Origin: Orychophragmus violaceus
Lineage: Eukaryota; Streptophyta; Magnoliopsida; Brassicales; Brassicaceae
Length of the DNA stretch: 64,000 nucleotides
Assembly (NCBI GenBank): GCA_030180135.1
Contig: CM058230.1
Location: forward strand, 25,442,067-25,506,066
Direction of reading: 5' to 3'
Shown here: in pieces, positions 1-11,878 of the stretch
Layout of the letters: the number at the start of each line of letters is the position of its first letter
Position numbering within the stretch: the first letter of the stretch is position 1
The notes under the pieces: model-generated
Told to the model about the DNA's origin: nothing
Database searches by the model: none
The model's input: only the letters and a program-made list of their open reading frames with translations
Made by a program: the position numbers and the translations under genes

Positions 1-246
1 CGAAATTGGTAGCAAGAAAAAAAATTGGCCCGGTAAAAATAATGAAATTTTCAGTCTCGTCTTCACTCTCCCTCTCAGCTCACAAACAGAAATTTCTGCT
101 TCCTATTTCGATCGATCTTCGATATCTGTTAATTTTGTTCCTTAGCTAAAATTACGATCTAATTCTCTCTCTCTCTCTTCTTCTTCTTGCATGTTCATCA
201 TCTCGGCTCGATTTCTCAGAATCAAAATCGATTTAGGGTTTTCATC

Positions 247-1003
247 ATGAGTTCTGAAGATTTGTGTGTAAACACAATGGGGATTCGGGGATTTCCTGTG
301 AAATGTATGTGTGGTCGTAACTCTGTAATGAAGACGGCGACAACGAAACAAAATCATGGAAGACCGTTCTTCCGTTGTCCAACATTTCGAAAGATAAGCT
401 CTAAGAAGCTTTTGATTCGAAATTGTGTCGAATTTGGGTCCAGTTTGTGTTGATTTTGTGTTGAACCAGAGCATTAATCATAAATTTGGGTCAAATTTGT
501 GTCGATTTTGTGTTGAATCAGAGCAATAATCATAAATTTGGGTCCAATTTGTGTTGATTTTGCATCGTTCTTATGCAGGACCACTTATTTAAGTGGGTAG
601 AAGAAGCTGTATATGAAGAGGTGACTGATGCACTGCCAATGATAGCATGTTTTCAATCTGACAATTGCAAAACTAAAGAGGAGATTGAAGGTATCATAAT
701 GTGAATGAGGAGTTGATGCAGGAAGTGAGAGACGCCAAGCTAGAATTGAAGAGGCTTAGTATGTTCATGAAGCTGGGTTTTGGGTGTCTTTGCTTTGCCA
801 TCTTTGTGTGTATTGTGTGCATCATATTTGAGAAATCGATTCATGTCAGACTCTACTTTTAGAACATGATTTATATATCAACTAATCACAATCGGCTCTA
901 CTCATGTGAGGCTCTACTTGTGTTTAATTTATGACGTTTTATGGATTCTTGCAGAAGCGCCTGATTCTGCAGATGAAGCAGAGAACATACAACAGTTGGA
1001 CTG
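247..1003 (+). pseudogene. GRF-type zinc-finger / coiled-coil / membrane-anchor gene, decayed
   Basis: The first exon (247 to about 393) encodes a GRF-type zinc finger start: Cys-X-Cys-Gly near residues 20-23, then GRPFFRCP. After an acceptor AG at 577-578 the next exon continues in frame with DHLFKWVEEAVYEEV, the usual sequel in plant GRF proteins. A stop follows in that frame near 704, but a one-base shift at about 686 opens a coiled-coil stretch and a hydrophobic segment (about 765-835, likely membrane anchor) ending in TAG near 860. A short further exon-like piece lies at 955-1003. The expected donor after codon 49 reads AT instead of GT at 394-395. Shifted frame plus lost donor suggest a pseudogene; a nonstandard gene model is the alternative. 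GRF fingers bind nucleic acid in known proteins; the role here is unknown. Confidence 0.55.
431..570. repeat. 52-bp tandem repeat inside the GRF-gene intron
   Basis: Copies begin at 431, 483 and 535, exactly 52 bp apart, each starting AATTTGGGTC; about 2.7 units with few mismatches. The repeat lies in what should be the first intron of the GRF zinc-finger gene. Confidence 0.85.
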
Positions 1004-1221
1004 AGAAAACCAATCCGCAAAACCTAATCCAGGTTAGATACATCTAAGTTTTCTAAGCATGAATATATGAAACAGAAAACTAAAGAAAACATAAATTTAA
1101 AACAAATATCCTTACATAATTAAACATCCGAAACAAGAAAATAAAATAGTTAAGTTCAACAAACACATAGAGTTTAAGTTGTAGAGACAGAGAAGAGACA
1201 TAGGCTGATAAAAATCAGATC

Positions 1222-2468
1222 TTAGAGAGGCACAACAGGACCATACTTAGTAATATACGGGTCACTGTTTGCTAGCTCTCTCCTGAAATTATCAACCTCC
1301 ACCATCCGGGGGTTGAACCTGTAGTCAGATAAGCCTTTATGAGTTTCCAGCCATGCCACATCATCACCTCTCAAATGTTTATGGATCCTCCACATCTTTA
1401 ACACCACAATCACCACTCCAAGACCCCTAGTGTTTTCCCACTCATCCCTGAATGCAAAAGCAATGTCTCCATGTGCTACACACTTAATTCGATGGTCTCT
1501 GTCATGCAAAAGAAACTTCTGTCATAACATAGTTGTGATTATAGTAAACTTGTTATTATAACTTCTCTTAACTTACATGTTGTCTCTTATGTGGAACACA
1601 AGCCGTGATTTTTTACGATCTGCCCAACAGACTTGAAGGGGTTCCACATTGAAGACCACGCCCATTATATCTACAAGATAAGTTTCTCAAATCTGGTTAC
1701 TTATATCTATTCATGACAAGAGAATTAGACTCAAAGTTATGTGTTATTTTCATGTATCTTATGTTCAGTATAAGATTTACAGTTTAAATTTCATGACAAG
1801 AGAATTAGACTCAAAGTTATGTGTTAGTTGCATATATCTTTTCAAGACAGGAGAATTAGACTCAAGATAAGTTGCATGTATATCCTCTAATAATTCATGT
1901 TTTGGGATTATGTTTTGGTTAGTGTAAGTAATCATACCTATAGGAGTGTCCATGTTGATTTGAGGGATATGCCCCATATACTTGAAATCCATGTAGTGAT
2001 AGTTGTTGAGAGGGTCGATGAATTTGATGCTAGTCCTGTCCATGACACTAAGTCTAAAGGGAGAGTCTACAGGCTTGAAACCTGCATACTGGCTCTCAAC
2101 ATTGACCCTGAAAATCTCGACCCACTTGCCCTCTTGTTCCTCAAGTCCTCTAAATTTGCGGTCTTCTGATGGATAAATTATCAACTCTGTCTTAGTTCCC
2201 TGCAAATTTAGAAATGAAAAGATGTGTTAGTTGCATGTATCTTGTGTTCAGTATAAGATTTATAGTTTGAACTTACAGGCTCGTCTTCCAATATGAAACT
2301 CCAATACGGTCCATCTTCGAAAATGTGATATGAGTGGATCCTGATTATCTTCACTCTAAAGCGCCAAGCTTTCACTTTGTCATTAACTTCCAATTCCGCA
2401 AGGCTGTTGTAGTGAGGCATGATTTTATCGAATGTCTTGTGATTTCTTTCTTTTGTTTGGATTTGCAT
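1222..2468 (-). CDS. OB-fold nucleic-acid-binding protein, RPA70-like/DUF223 family, four exons
   Basis: Exons on the minus strand are 2468-2277, 2199-1938, 1670-1577 and 1498-1222. All introns are GT-AG and phases join cleanly, giving 825 nt (274 residues plus stop). The first Met is at 2468; Met17 (MPHYNSLAELEVNDKVKAWR) is an equally likely start and fits the family better. Residues 17 to about 125 form the first OB fold (ending near a hydrophobic IPQINMDTP linker); exons 3-4 form a second OB fold with WADRKKSRLVFHIRD and an acidic C-terminal segment. The family resembles the DNA-binding subunit of replication protein A, greatly expanded in Brassicaceae and sometimes carried by transposons. 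I see no frameshift or stop. Binding of single-stranded nucleic acid is inferred from the family. Confidence 0.82.
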
Positions 2469-3335
2469 AGAAAAGCAAATGAGGAAGAAGAAACCTAACT
2501 CCCTCTATTTAAATGAAATAAACCGTAAGACAAGTGAACAATTTCTATTGTTTTTTATTTTATTATTTTACTAATTAATTTGATTTGAAATGACTTGCAT
2601 AGTGGTGTAATGATGGTTAACTCTGAAGAGATGCAACTCCTCGAGTCTTTAATCTACTCATAGCTTATCACCTTTAATTCTCATTTATTGCATTTGGTTA
2701 AGAGATTTTTTGGTCTGCTTGCATGCATTTGGTTTAAATTCTCATTCATTACGGTAAGAGATGGTTCAATCAATTGAGGTTTAATTTTAGAAAACCAATT
2801 TGCCAAGGCAAGCATGAATGTATAATGGGTAGATTTTATGATATGGTTGCAGGTGAATGGAATTCTAATTGAGGAGTCAGTGCTGTGGGAGTAACGAGAT
2901 CGGTACAATTAAGCATATCGATCGTTACAGTAATAAGTTATCCTTGTCTTGTTTTCTGCTTTGAACATTACAGTTAAAAACATTATGAGTTGTTACTGAG
3001 TTAAGGATATTGTACAGGATTTTTATCTCGAAGGAGAAGGTAGACTTTTGAAGTACATAAGAAACGGCTCTAGGAGAGTGGTCGCATGGTGATTGTTCTT
3101 GTTGAAGGAGCATGACAAGATCCAGTGTCTTATATTCGATTGTGTATTGGTTGCTGCTTGATTCTTGTTGGTAGACTATTGAAATATAAGTTTTTTAACT
3201 TTGGTTTTGACACTAAATAGATGTGTACTTTCAATTTAGTTGAGAAAGGAGATATGACATTCTAACTAAGGATTTATATCCAATACCATCATAAAAAGTT
3301 CAATTTACTAAAGAATTACTAGTGTATGAAATCAA
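2469..3335. other. AT-rich intergenic stretch, no gene seen
   Basis: Probable promoter side of the OB-fold gene. The short open frames here lack any recognisable motif. A single CGATCG occurs near 2919, unpaired, unlike the modules later in the window. Confidence 0.6.
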
Positions 3336-3339
3336 AACC

Positions 3340-3825
3340 ACATCTATACCCTAAACCCCAAAACTTCTTTTTGTTTGTCACTTATCATTATACTTGTTGT
3401 ATAGAAAACTAATGATAATTTATTTTAGAGTATAAATAGGGTTTGGGGTTTGAAACCTATACCCCAAAACCATAAATTTAAAACCTAAATTCCTAACTAA
3501 AGACAAACCCTAAATCTAAAACCTAAGTTCCTAACTAAAGACAAACCCTAAATCTAAAACCTAAATTCCTAACTAAAGACAAACCCTAAACCCTAAATTT
3601 ATTATTCCTTAATCATAAACAATAGATTCTAAATTTGAAAATCTTACCTCTCTAACATAAACCCTAACTTTTAACCCTTAAATATTTAACATTATTAATT
3701 TTTACTACCTTGACTAATATAACCAAATTAAATTTAAGACAATACATTATATAGAGTTATGAATACATTCTATACTTTCTAAACCCTAAACACTAAACCC
3801 TAAACCCTCAACCCTAAAAATGGTA
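3340..3825. repeat. Degenerate interstitial telomere-like repeats
   Basis: Many AAACCCTA / CCCTAAA units (plant telomere TTTAGGG on the other strand), densest at 3345-3360, 3478-3600 and 3778-3825, separated by AT-rich DNA. Teloboxes are also common in plant promoters, but the density here is that of a decayed repeat tract. Confidence 0.7.
3479..3592. repeat. 38-bp tandem repeat, three copies, within the telomere-like tract
   Basis: The segment AAACCTAAATTCCTAACT recurs at 3481, 3519 and 3557 (second copy has one change), a strict 38-bp period, each unit ending in a CCCTAAA-type motif. Confidence 0.85.
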
Positions 3826-4323
3826 TTTTTGGTACTCTTTATTTTGAAATTCTTTTCTTAAAAAGCCTATATATCCTAATTTTGTACCTTTTTTTGGCAA
3901 CACTAATTTGTACCTTTTTATTCGATTCAATTAGAAGAGCTCACTAAGATCACCATCTCTGACCGTTCGATCAGTTTCGCCATCTCCATCAAACCGTCCA
4001 TTTTTTACTCGATTACACTAATATCTCTATTAGGAAAACACTTCGGCTCTATGTACCCTAACCCTCTCCGCCGTGAAACAAACAAGTATTTCCTCCGCCT
4101 TGTAACTATTTCTTGTAATCTCTCTTAATCTCTCTAATATCTCTATTAATCTCTTTTGGGATTTAACCTCTTGAATCGATTTGGATGAAGGAACCATTTG
4201 TCGGAGCCGCAAGAAGCAGTAATTGATAAGAGGTACAATCTACTATATATAGATCATATATGAATTGTTAATTAAACTTTTCTAATCTTCTTTGATACAA
4301 TTCCTTTCCATTTCTTGTTGCAG

Positions 4324-4917
4324 GTTTACTCACTGTTGCACGAACGAACAAAGGCCGAAGAGAATCCCAAAGGTTAGGTCATCTTAATACTCTCTGTTAC
4401 AAAACCCTAGATGAGACAACTGATGTAGTTCTCTGTCTGACTTAGCAACTTATGCATTTCGCTTGTAGTATATTCATCACTTACATGCATGTTTGACAGG
4501 TTAAAAACTACTGTCTGTCTCATATCAACAGTTTGCATTGAGGTTAGTCTTTCATTTCTATCTGGTTTCTTTTTGTTTGTTTTTTTCTATTATTCGATAG
4601 TTTCTGACTTTTAATCGTCCTTCACTTTGGCATTATAGGAACTGCTTATTATAATGGATGAAATGACTCGTCTGCGGTCTCCCAGCCTTTTGGATTTAAA
4701 CCGCAACTCCCAAAAATCCCTCAAGTCCCACAACAAACGACAGTTTAGACGCAACTGCGGCTACTTGATACGCGTTGAGGTTCCTGAAGAGGACATCGAT
4801 CCAATATTACGTGCTGCTATCAGAAACATGAAGACAACAGGCACCTCCGCACCAAGGAAACGTCCTAAACAAGAACAAGGACAATTCTACAAAGGCAAGG
4901 CTCCTATACTAGACTAA
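4324..4917 (+). CDS. Small spliced gene, hypothetical 87-residue protein (ORF 4654-4917)
   Basis: Candidate exons at 4324-4372, 4500-4542 and 4639-4917 are bounded by AG acceptors and GT donors, so the ORF at 4654-4917 would sit in the last exon behind spliced leader exons. The protein is basic, with RRNCGYLIRVEVPEEDID in the middle and an Arg/Lys-rich end (APRKRPKQEQ), possibly a nuclear-targeting stretch. I do not recognise a family. It may be a short real gene or the 3' part of a longer decayed one. The transcription start probably lies near 3900-4240, a pyrimidine-rich stretch. Confidence 0.4.
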
Positions 4918-5189
4918 AGGAATGGTTGTAAATCTCAGTTGCTTATTTAACTTTGTTATATGGTTATGTATTGGCTTTGTTAATCTTCTCAAACTTTTGT
5001 ATGCTTGGAACAAGTAAAGAGGAATCTTTTGCTAAGGGTTTTCATTCTCATTTAGATTTTCTTTTCATATTAATATATTAAATTACAATTTTCATTAAAA
5101 ATCAATATATAAAAATAATCAAATAAAATTCAATTTTATTAATTAGTTATTTTTTATCCTGGTAAATAGTAATTGAAGAAATAAAACGA

Positions 5190-5580
5190 ATAGTAGACTA
5201 TAGCGTATTTAAAAACGCTATATAACAATTGGGTAATGTGTACAAACTATAACAGATAAATAAATGTTGTATTAAAAAAACAAACCAATAACGTTTACAA
5301 ATACGCTATCTAAAATATTATGTAATCTGATATAAGTAGCAACTATAGCATTATATAACAAAATAATAACAGAAAGAAAGCGCTATTGTATAATATACAA
5401 TTGCATTTAAAGAAACGCTATCGTATACATAACTATCGTAGCATAATAAAAAAGCGCTACAATAGATCTTAGACCTATTGTCGCGGGGGGGGGGGGGGGA
5501 GACCTAGCGTTTCTAAATACGCTGCGATAGGATTAGATAGCGTTTTTCGGACGCTATGAATACCCGCTTTTCCTGTAGTG
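5190..5580 (+). mobile_element. 3' end of a CACTA (En/Spm) DNA transposon
   Basis: The terminus reads TTTTCCTGTAGTG at 5568-5580, i.e. CACTACAGGAAAA on the other strand, the diagnostic CACTA end. The preceding 380 bp carry many copies of AACGCTA / TAGCGTT in both orientations, as expected for subterminal transposase-binding repeats. No matching left end (CACTACAGG) is present nearby, so this is a truncated element. Confidence 0.7.
5485..5499. repeat. Homopolymer of 15 G in the CACTA subterminal region
   Basis: Uninterrupted G run, flanked by TCGC and AGACC. Length is prone to sequencing or replication error. Confidence 0.9.
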
Positions 5581-5806
5581 TGTTCTCCTTAAATATTTTG
5601 CTTATTTTTTTCCATGGTACTCTTTTGTGGCATATTCATTCGTTCGCGTCCTTACTGACAACATATAATAAAGAGCGGCACCTTGTTTGGGCCTTTGGCT
5701 CCCATTTTTTCCTATTTCCACACCAAAGCGTCACCGAATGGGCAAAAAAGCATTTCAATCGTTCTATGTGGAGTGTTTGTTGATGCTCCCATGTCGTGTC
5801 CTTTCG

Positions 5807-5822
5807 TTTGGTTGTTGACTTT
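5807..5822. repeat. Target-site duplication, left copy, LINE 1
   Basis: TTTGGTTGTTGACTTT occurs here and again at 11863-11878, perfectly, flanking the LINE. Confidence 0.9.
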
Positions 5823-5917
5823 TTTTTTCATCTGAAAGACTTATATATTAGAGATATACCCAATTACAAAGGTGGGATCAATGGCAATCAAAACTGATCA
5901 CAAAACAAGCTTTAGCC

Positions 5918-7672
5918 CTAATTACAAAGAGGTAGCACCAAATTCATAAAATTCAAAGACCTCTTTAAGCCAAAATGGGGAACCCGTGGCAACATACGAT
6001 TGTAAAAGATCCTTCTTGACAACACTTGAGCTATTGCAAAAGCAAATTTGTTCCTAAACCTTGCTTCAAAGGTTATCTTAAACTCCAAAAATTTTGTCAG
6101 CATGGGTGAGATCATAGCAGATTGTGCTTTGAAGGAAGGCCACGCCGGTGGTCTTGTAATTGCACCAACCAAATCCGCCGATTCACCTGCAAAAACAACT
6201 CGTTGTATTCCCAAACTGAGCATACTTTGAATTTCCCACTTCCATCCTTCAACGTGTGCATCCAATTCACAGTCCATATCAACATGAGCTTGTCTACCAT
6301 TGAGTAGAACTTCGCCTTTATAGTTCCTAAGGACCCACCTCCAAGTTTCTTATCTTTGTTCCATGCCACACCTATATTGCATTTTACCATGCGCCTAGGT
6401 GGAGGGGACCATCTTTTGACATTGAGCATGGATCTAATGTGAGAGTCTCCCTGCATTATGATGCATTCTTCATTTGCATGATACCATTGATTAGCTTCAT
6501 CTCTTATTTTTTTCCATCGTTTCCTCAGCTGAGAAACCAATCCCCTTGAACAGAACCTTGTTCCTATTTTTCCACAACATCCACAAAATCCAGGGAAACA
6601 AACGTCTAATCTCTTTCGGTATCACAAAGTTAGCCACAACAGAGATAACATAGGCAATGTTAGTGAAGAGAGAGAGTCCACTGAGAATCCAAACTGAGGT
6701 GACGGTATCAGTGATAGAGCCCACATTAATCTGGATAAAGCACAGGAGAATAGAACATGGTTCACCGACTCACCTTCGAGAACACAAGATTGGCATCTCA
6801 GATTAACCTTAACACCGCGAATCACCAGCCTCTCTGCCACATGAAGAGCTCCTGACAATGCTTTCCAAAAGAAAACCTTAATTTTTCGGCAGAGCTTCAA
6901 TTTTCCACACCGATTCTTTTAACCCATTTAGGGATAGGAGAACATTAGCATTCGCATTGGCCTCGTTATTGAAGACCTGATTCGCAATCACATAGCCAGA
7001 CTTGACGATATAATCTCCACTCTTAGAATGATCCCACACCCAATAATCTTCAGAATCCGTTACAGGCTTGATTTTCAGTATCAGATGCACCTCACGATCA
7101 TAAAATAGCTCATCCAAAATATCTCTGTCCCAAGAACCAGTGATGGGCGATAAGAGAGCACTGAACTTTAAGTCCAAGTCCACAAATAAGTTCTTCATCA
7201 GGGGAGCCCTCATTTGTCCATCACATAGCCATGGGTCTGTCCAGACCTTTAGGAACTCTCCATTTCCAACCTTTTTCTGCATACCATGAGCTAAGAGCTC
7301 TCTACCATGAAGAATAATCCTCCAACCAAAAGACGTTATGGCTCCAAGCTCTGCATCCATGAACTCCACGCAAGGGAAATATCTACTCTTGAAGAACCGA
7401 GCAAATAATGTGGAAGGGTCTTGAATGATTCTCCATCCCTACTTGGCTAGTAGAGACACGTTGAAAAGCTCGATGTTCTTAAAACCTAGGCCTCCGAGAT
7501 CCTTAGAGAGACACAATTTGTCCCAAGCTACCCAATTTTTTTTTCTTGTCCTCAATAGAATTCCACCAAAAAGAAGACATTGCACTCGAGAGAGAGGCAC
7601 AAGAAGATTTGAATAACTTAAAGCAGGACATTGAAAAAAGGGCATTGCCAAAGACACATATTTGATTAACAT
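5918..7672 (-). pseudogene. LINE 1 ORF2 C-terminus: thumb, zf-RVT and RNase-H-like domains
   Basis: Fragments at 7672-7439 (WVAWDKLCLSKDLGGLGF), 7369-6878 (thumb-like, WIDPWL-type motif), 6900-6622 (zf-RVT: FFWKALSGALHVAERL then Cys-X2-Cys and His-X3-Cys-like spacing) and 6540-5918 (RNase-H-like RVT_3 domain). Each is in a different frame from the next. Confidence 0.75.
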
Positions 7673-7704
7673 CTCTTTCCCCCTTGAGAAATTATCCTAG
7701 CATA

Positions 7705-8617
7705 TTATCCAAAGAGCCTATTCTTCATGTTACGATGAATATACTCCAACAGCTCAGCTTTGGATCCACTGAAACATTCCGGTAGGCCCAAATACTTACC
7801 AACACCCCCTTCGTTCTCAATCCCTTTGATCTGTTTAATTTTCAACCTAGACTCCTCCAAAACGTGGCTGCCGAAGGTAATAGCAGACTTTTCCAGGTTG
7901 ATCACCTGACCTGTAGCTGATCCGTAGGTATCCAGTATAAACTGAAGGCTATTACATTCCTCTTCTTCCGCTCTACACATGAAGAGGTTGTCATCTGCAA
8001 AGAGCAGATGAGTGATAGAAGGACAATCAGAGGAGAACCTAATACCATGAATCAAACCTTCCTGTTCAGATCTATTCAGTAGGTGCATCAGTCCTTCCGT
8101 ATAGAGTGCAAAAAGAAAGGGAGACAACGGGTCCCCCTGTCTCAGACCACACTTCAGATTTATCAAGCCATGAGCCTGACCATTGATCAATACCGCGAAA
8201 GAAACAGTAATAACAAACGTCATTACCCAGTCAATCCAGATTTGGTACCAGCAGCCGTCTGAGGTAGTCCTACTCAACACGGTCGTACGCCTTAGATATA
8301 TCTGTCTTGATAGCTAGGAACTCCTTAGACACTTTGTTGTGTGTTCTCAAGCCATGAATCACCTTGTGAGCTATCAAGATATTGTCGGAGATTAATCTGT
8401 CGGGGACAAAGGCAGATTGAGTAGGTGATACAATCTGTTGAAGATGGGGCTTCAGTCTTGACACAATGACTTTCGAGATCACCTTATGAACCACTGAGCA
8501 CAAACTTATTGGTCTCAAGTCCTTCATCAGGGACGATCCAACCTTCTTAGGTATTAGACTAATCAGAGTGAAGTTCCAGTCTTTGTCAAAAGTACCGCCT
8601 CTGAAGAATCTCCGCAC
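7705..8617 (-). pseudogene. LINE 1 ORF2, reverse transcriptase palm and fingers
   Basis: Two open segments (8617-8270 and 8280-7705) overlap in different frames. Motifs in order are RPISLCSVVHKVISK, QSAFVPDRLISDNIL, DISKAYDRVE, GLRQGDPLSPFLF and the catalytic LLFADD, where a classical active site has F/YADD. The last is intact, but the frame break near 8275 removes continuity. Confidence 0.85.
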
Positions 8618-8727
8618 CTCCTCAGTGAGGGCTAAACCAACAACATCCCAATACTGTTGGAAGAAGAAGCCTGTAAAACCATCCGCTCCTTAAGAACTGG
8701 AAGCTTTAATATCGAACACAACCTCTT

Positions 8728-10028
8728 TTATTTACTCTTTGGTAACATGTTTGATAATCTTTTCATTGGTTTGATGGTCCACTCTTGATTCAAAGTCGCG
8801 GAAGAATTCATGGACTGTCGTTGGATTTGATGACTTGAATAATTTATCAAAAAAGAGATAGCCACTTGACCTTTCGAAGCTTCCGATCTATGAAAAATTC
8901 CATCCTCACCCATAAGACTCTCCAAACCGGTTTGATTCCTGGTAGCTTTAAGAGAAGCAAAGAAGACTTTGGTATTACCATCACCTCCTACCAACCATTT
9001 GTCTATGCACTTTTGTTGCCAGAATCTTTCTTCTTCCAAATAACCTGAACTCAAATCTAGTTTAAGTCTGTCCATGCGTTTGAAGGATGGGAACTGAGCA
9101 GCATGTTCCAATTCAATTAACCCTTGAATTTTATCTATCTTTTTGTTGGCGTTGAGGTTGTTCTCTTTTTCCACTTACTCAGTTCTTTTCTGCAGCATCT
9201 CATTCTCTCTGATATTCCCAAAACAGATCCTCTAGGTTGACATTCCCAAGCTGAGGCTATTGATTCTTTGACACCCGGTTTATAGAGCAACCTTTTATCA
9301 AATCGGAAAGAGCCTTTATAACTGTCTTGAGAAGAAGCCACCTTGACTAAGACCGGCCTATGGTCGGATCCCCACTTTTCTAAAAACTATTGATTCGAAG
9401 CAGGGAAGCATTTGAACCAATTCTCATTCCCAAATCCTCTATCGAGCTTGCATTGAATCCAGAGGTTCCCTCGTCTGCCACCCCAAGTGAACTCATTACC
9501 CGTACTAGGAAGTTCAGCCATACCAAAACCACTTAACATAAGAGCAAAGATTTCAAATGATTTCTCTTATTTTTTTGGACCACCAAAATTTTCATCGTTG
9601 CGCAAAATCTCGTTAAAGTCCCCCAACATACACCAGGGTTCCGTACGAGTTCCCCAATCCTAGAGAGTGTTTCCCAAACCATGTCTCTGAACTTGACATT
9701 GGGATTACCATATATACAAGACAAAAATAAATCGATGTCACCATACTTAACCGCAATGTCCAAAATGTTCTTATTCACAAAGAGAATCAATTTTGACATT
9801 CTTTTTCCAAAAAACTGCCATCCCACCACATTTACCAATCGGATCAACAGTATATACATAATCGTAACCTAACCATTCCTGAAGATCCACTAACGCATCA
9901 TGCTTGTTCATAGTTTCCATCAAGAACATAATCTCTGGGAAATGAGATTGTCTCATCTCCTGGAGACGAGGAATTGTCAATTTTTGAGGTCGCCCCAAAC
10001 TTTGGCAGTTCCAAGCCACTATGCTCAT
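8728..10028 (-). pseudogene. LINE 1 ORF2, endonuclease part
   Basis: Starts at 10028 with MSIVAWNCQSLG, the usual opening of the apurinic-type endonuclease (Asn, Gln and catalytic Glu in FLMET). Downstream fragments with GDFNEIL-like and SDHRPVLV-like motifs are readable in shifting frames at 9640-9340. The stretch 9341-8728 is the linker to the reverse transcriptase. This enzyme nicks target DNA to prime reverse transcription. Several shifts and stops are present. Confidence 0.72.
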
Positions 10029-11486
10029 TAGATATTGGACGGTCCCTCATTTGGGACCATATCTTTCTTCTTCCGCTTCCCACCACTGTTGACATTCTCC
10101 CCTTCTTCCATTTGTGTTATTTTATTTGCATCACCCACCACTATACCACTTTTCAGGACAACTGAACCAGGGCTGATGTTTACATCTCTGCCTTTTGGAT
10201 GACGCTGGCTCACATATGGTCTTTTTCGAGGCTTTCCCTTCTTAGTCAAAGTCCCGAATGAATTTGGCTCAAAAGTGCTTATTTCATATACCGTTGGACC
10301 AGCTAGAAGGGAAGCAGAAGAATCCGAGTAATCCACTATGTGAGGCTGAAGATCCTCTTGACCAAAAGTCTCCTTTCCTGAAAAGTTATGTCCTGCCTTG
10401 ATAGGAGAAGACAAGAGTTTCACCGCTGGGGCATTTTTGGACACAGAAGACGAGTCAGTTGATCCATAATCAAAAACTATACCCTTGCCTTTATCGACCT
10501 GTTTAGTAACCAAAGGTGGCTGTTCCAACTGCATAATGGATTTGGTGGCAATCAGATCTTTTTGCACTTCTTCCACATATTTTCTGACCCTATCCATCCT
10601 GATAAGCTTATTGTCGCCATTAGCTACCATAAGATTCTGACGCATCCCTTGCAAAACCTCCGGAGCAATACGAGGACGGCCAGACAAAAGATTTATCCCA
10701 ACCTGCTCTTCTTTCAACACTCCAAACAGTGGATCTCCTTCCTTCAGAACTTTCTCCTTTACCAGATTTATACCAACCCCTTTTCCTGGCGAGAGCTTTC
10801 TATCAACATCTTTGTGCAGAGCCACCAGAGGAAAATTTTCTTGGGCGTGCGTTAATCTTTGACAGGTATAGCACCTTTTTGCACCCTTTCATAGTGATAC
10901 ATAACTTTTGTAGACCCACCCGTCGGGAGATTGAAAATTTTGGATCTTCGCAGAGGCTTAGCCACATCGAACATTATCTGAACCCGAACAAAATCATTGC
11001 TCTGAACTTGTTCAGGGTCGAAAGCCACTTCTCTCACTTTACCAACTATATCACCCAACGCTTCAATAGATGGAATTGTTATGTGGTTCATGGAGATATT
11101 ACTTATTTGAACCAAATTGAGCACATATTGCAGATAATCAGACGGCGGGTTCAAAACCCATCTATCAATGGCAATAGCCCATTCATTGTATGTCTGTATA
11201 CCTTTTGTAGGACTTCGATGAGGTCATGTTCGCTATCAAAGAAGAGCTGAAATCTTTCTCTCAAGAGGGCCACACCACGAAATCTCCGAATCTTCTGCCA
11301 TTTACGAGGCATATCTAATATCAAAGAGGACATCTTTTGGCAGGAAAGATTTAGAAGCCTACCCACTATACTTAAGCGATTTTGCTCCGTCGAGCTAAAC
11401 TGGGGAAGATCCGATAGGTTGAAAGGTTCATCGTCTTCCTCCAATAACATCGCCATTAGGGCTTTTTCCATAGCCGCCGACATCAC
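10028..11486 (-). pseudogene. LINE 1 ORF1 (DUF4283 RNA-binding domain, CCHC knuckle, basic tail)
   Basis: Begins at 11486 with an acidic N-terminus followed by a DUF4283-type domain that shifts frame near 11151 and continues to about 10852. A knuckle C-X2-C-X4-H follows near 10850-10880, but reading it needs a one-base shift and its last Cys is Phe. The tail (10825-10028, 265 codons open) is Lys/Arg-rich with KKGKPRKRPY. In plant L1 elements ORF1 binds the element RNA to form the retrotransposition particle. At least two frameshifts make it a pseudogene. Confidence 0.75.
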
Positions 11487-11862
11487 GTCACCTTCTGGTA
11501 AGAGCTACTGTCATTCTACCGCCACAACACAAAACACTTGTACGACCTCAGATGGGCCTCACGCAGTCTGGAATGAGTCGAAACAACAGCAAGAAAACAA
11601 CGGATTTGCCTTAGATTGACGAAATCTAAAACCAATCACCAAGAACACCAAGACGAAACCCAAAACAAACAAGGGAATTTTTCTTGGGAAGCACCAAATA
11701 ACACCACTTTTCATGGAATACTCTCAAGAAATAAACCAAAATATCAAACTAAGGCTATGTTCAATAAGAATGAGATACTCTAAATGCTACAAAGAGTCTT
11801 AAGCCCAAAAATGGGAAACGGGGTGAAATCCTGGTTGTTGTCGAGTTTTTTTTTTTTTTTAA

Positions 11863-11878
11863 TTTGGTTGTTGACTTT
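11863..11878. repeat. Target-site duplication, right copy, LINE 1
   Basis: Identical to 5807-5822. On the element strand an A-run (plus-strand T-run about 11846-11860) lies just inside this 5' boundary. Confidence 0.9.

Larger units (their letters stand above)
5823..11862 (-). mobile_element. LINE 1: full-length but decayed L1-type non-LTR retrotransposon
   Basis: About 6.0 kb between perfect 16-bp duplications. Read on the minus strand the order is ORF1 (DUF4283 plus CCHC), endonuclease, reverse transcriptase, zf-RVT and RNase-H-like C-terminus, ending in an A-run (T-run 5821-5828 on plus), the canonical plant L1 order. Multiple frameshifts and stops interrupt both ORFs, so it is not autonomous now. 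Confidence 0.92.

Noticed and set aside
1222..2468. OB-fold gene as Helitron cargo
   Set aside because: RPA-like genes can be carried by Helitrons, but I saw no Rep/helicase ORF and no convincing CTAG-ended hairpin terminus nearby.
2916..2925. Single CGATCG near the OB-fold gene as another module
   Set aside because: There is no second site at 20-22 bp and no arms of the GTGT, GCAT or GCAA palindrome type.
5556..5783. 75-codon ORF right after the CACTA end
   Set aside because: It overlaps the CACTA terminus and encodes an unrecognisable hydrophobic and aromatic mix; probably chance.
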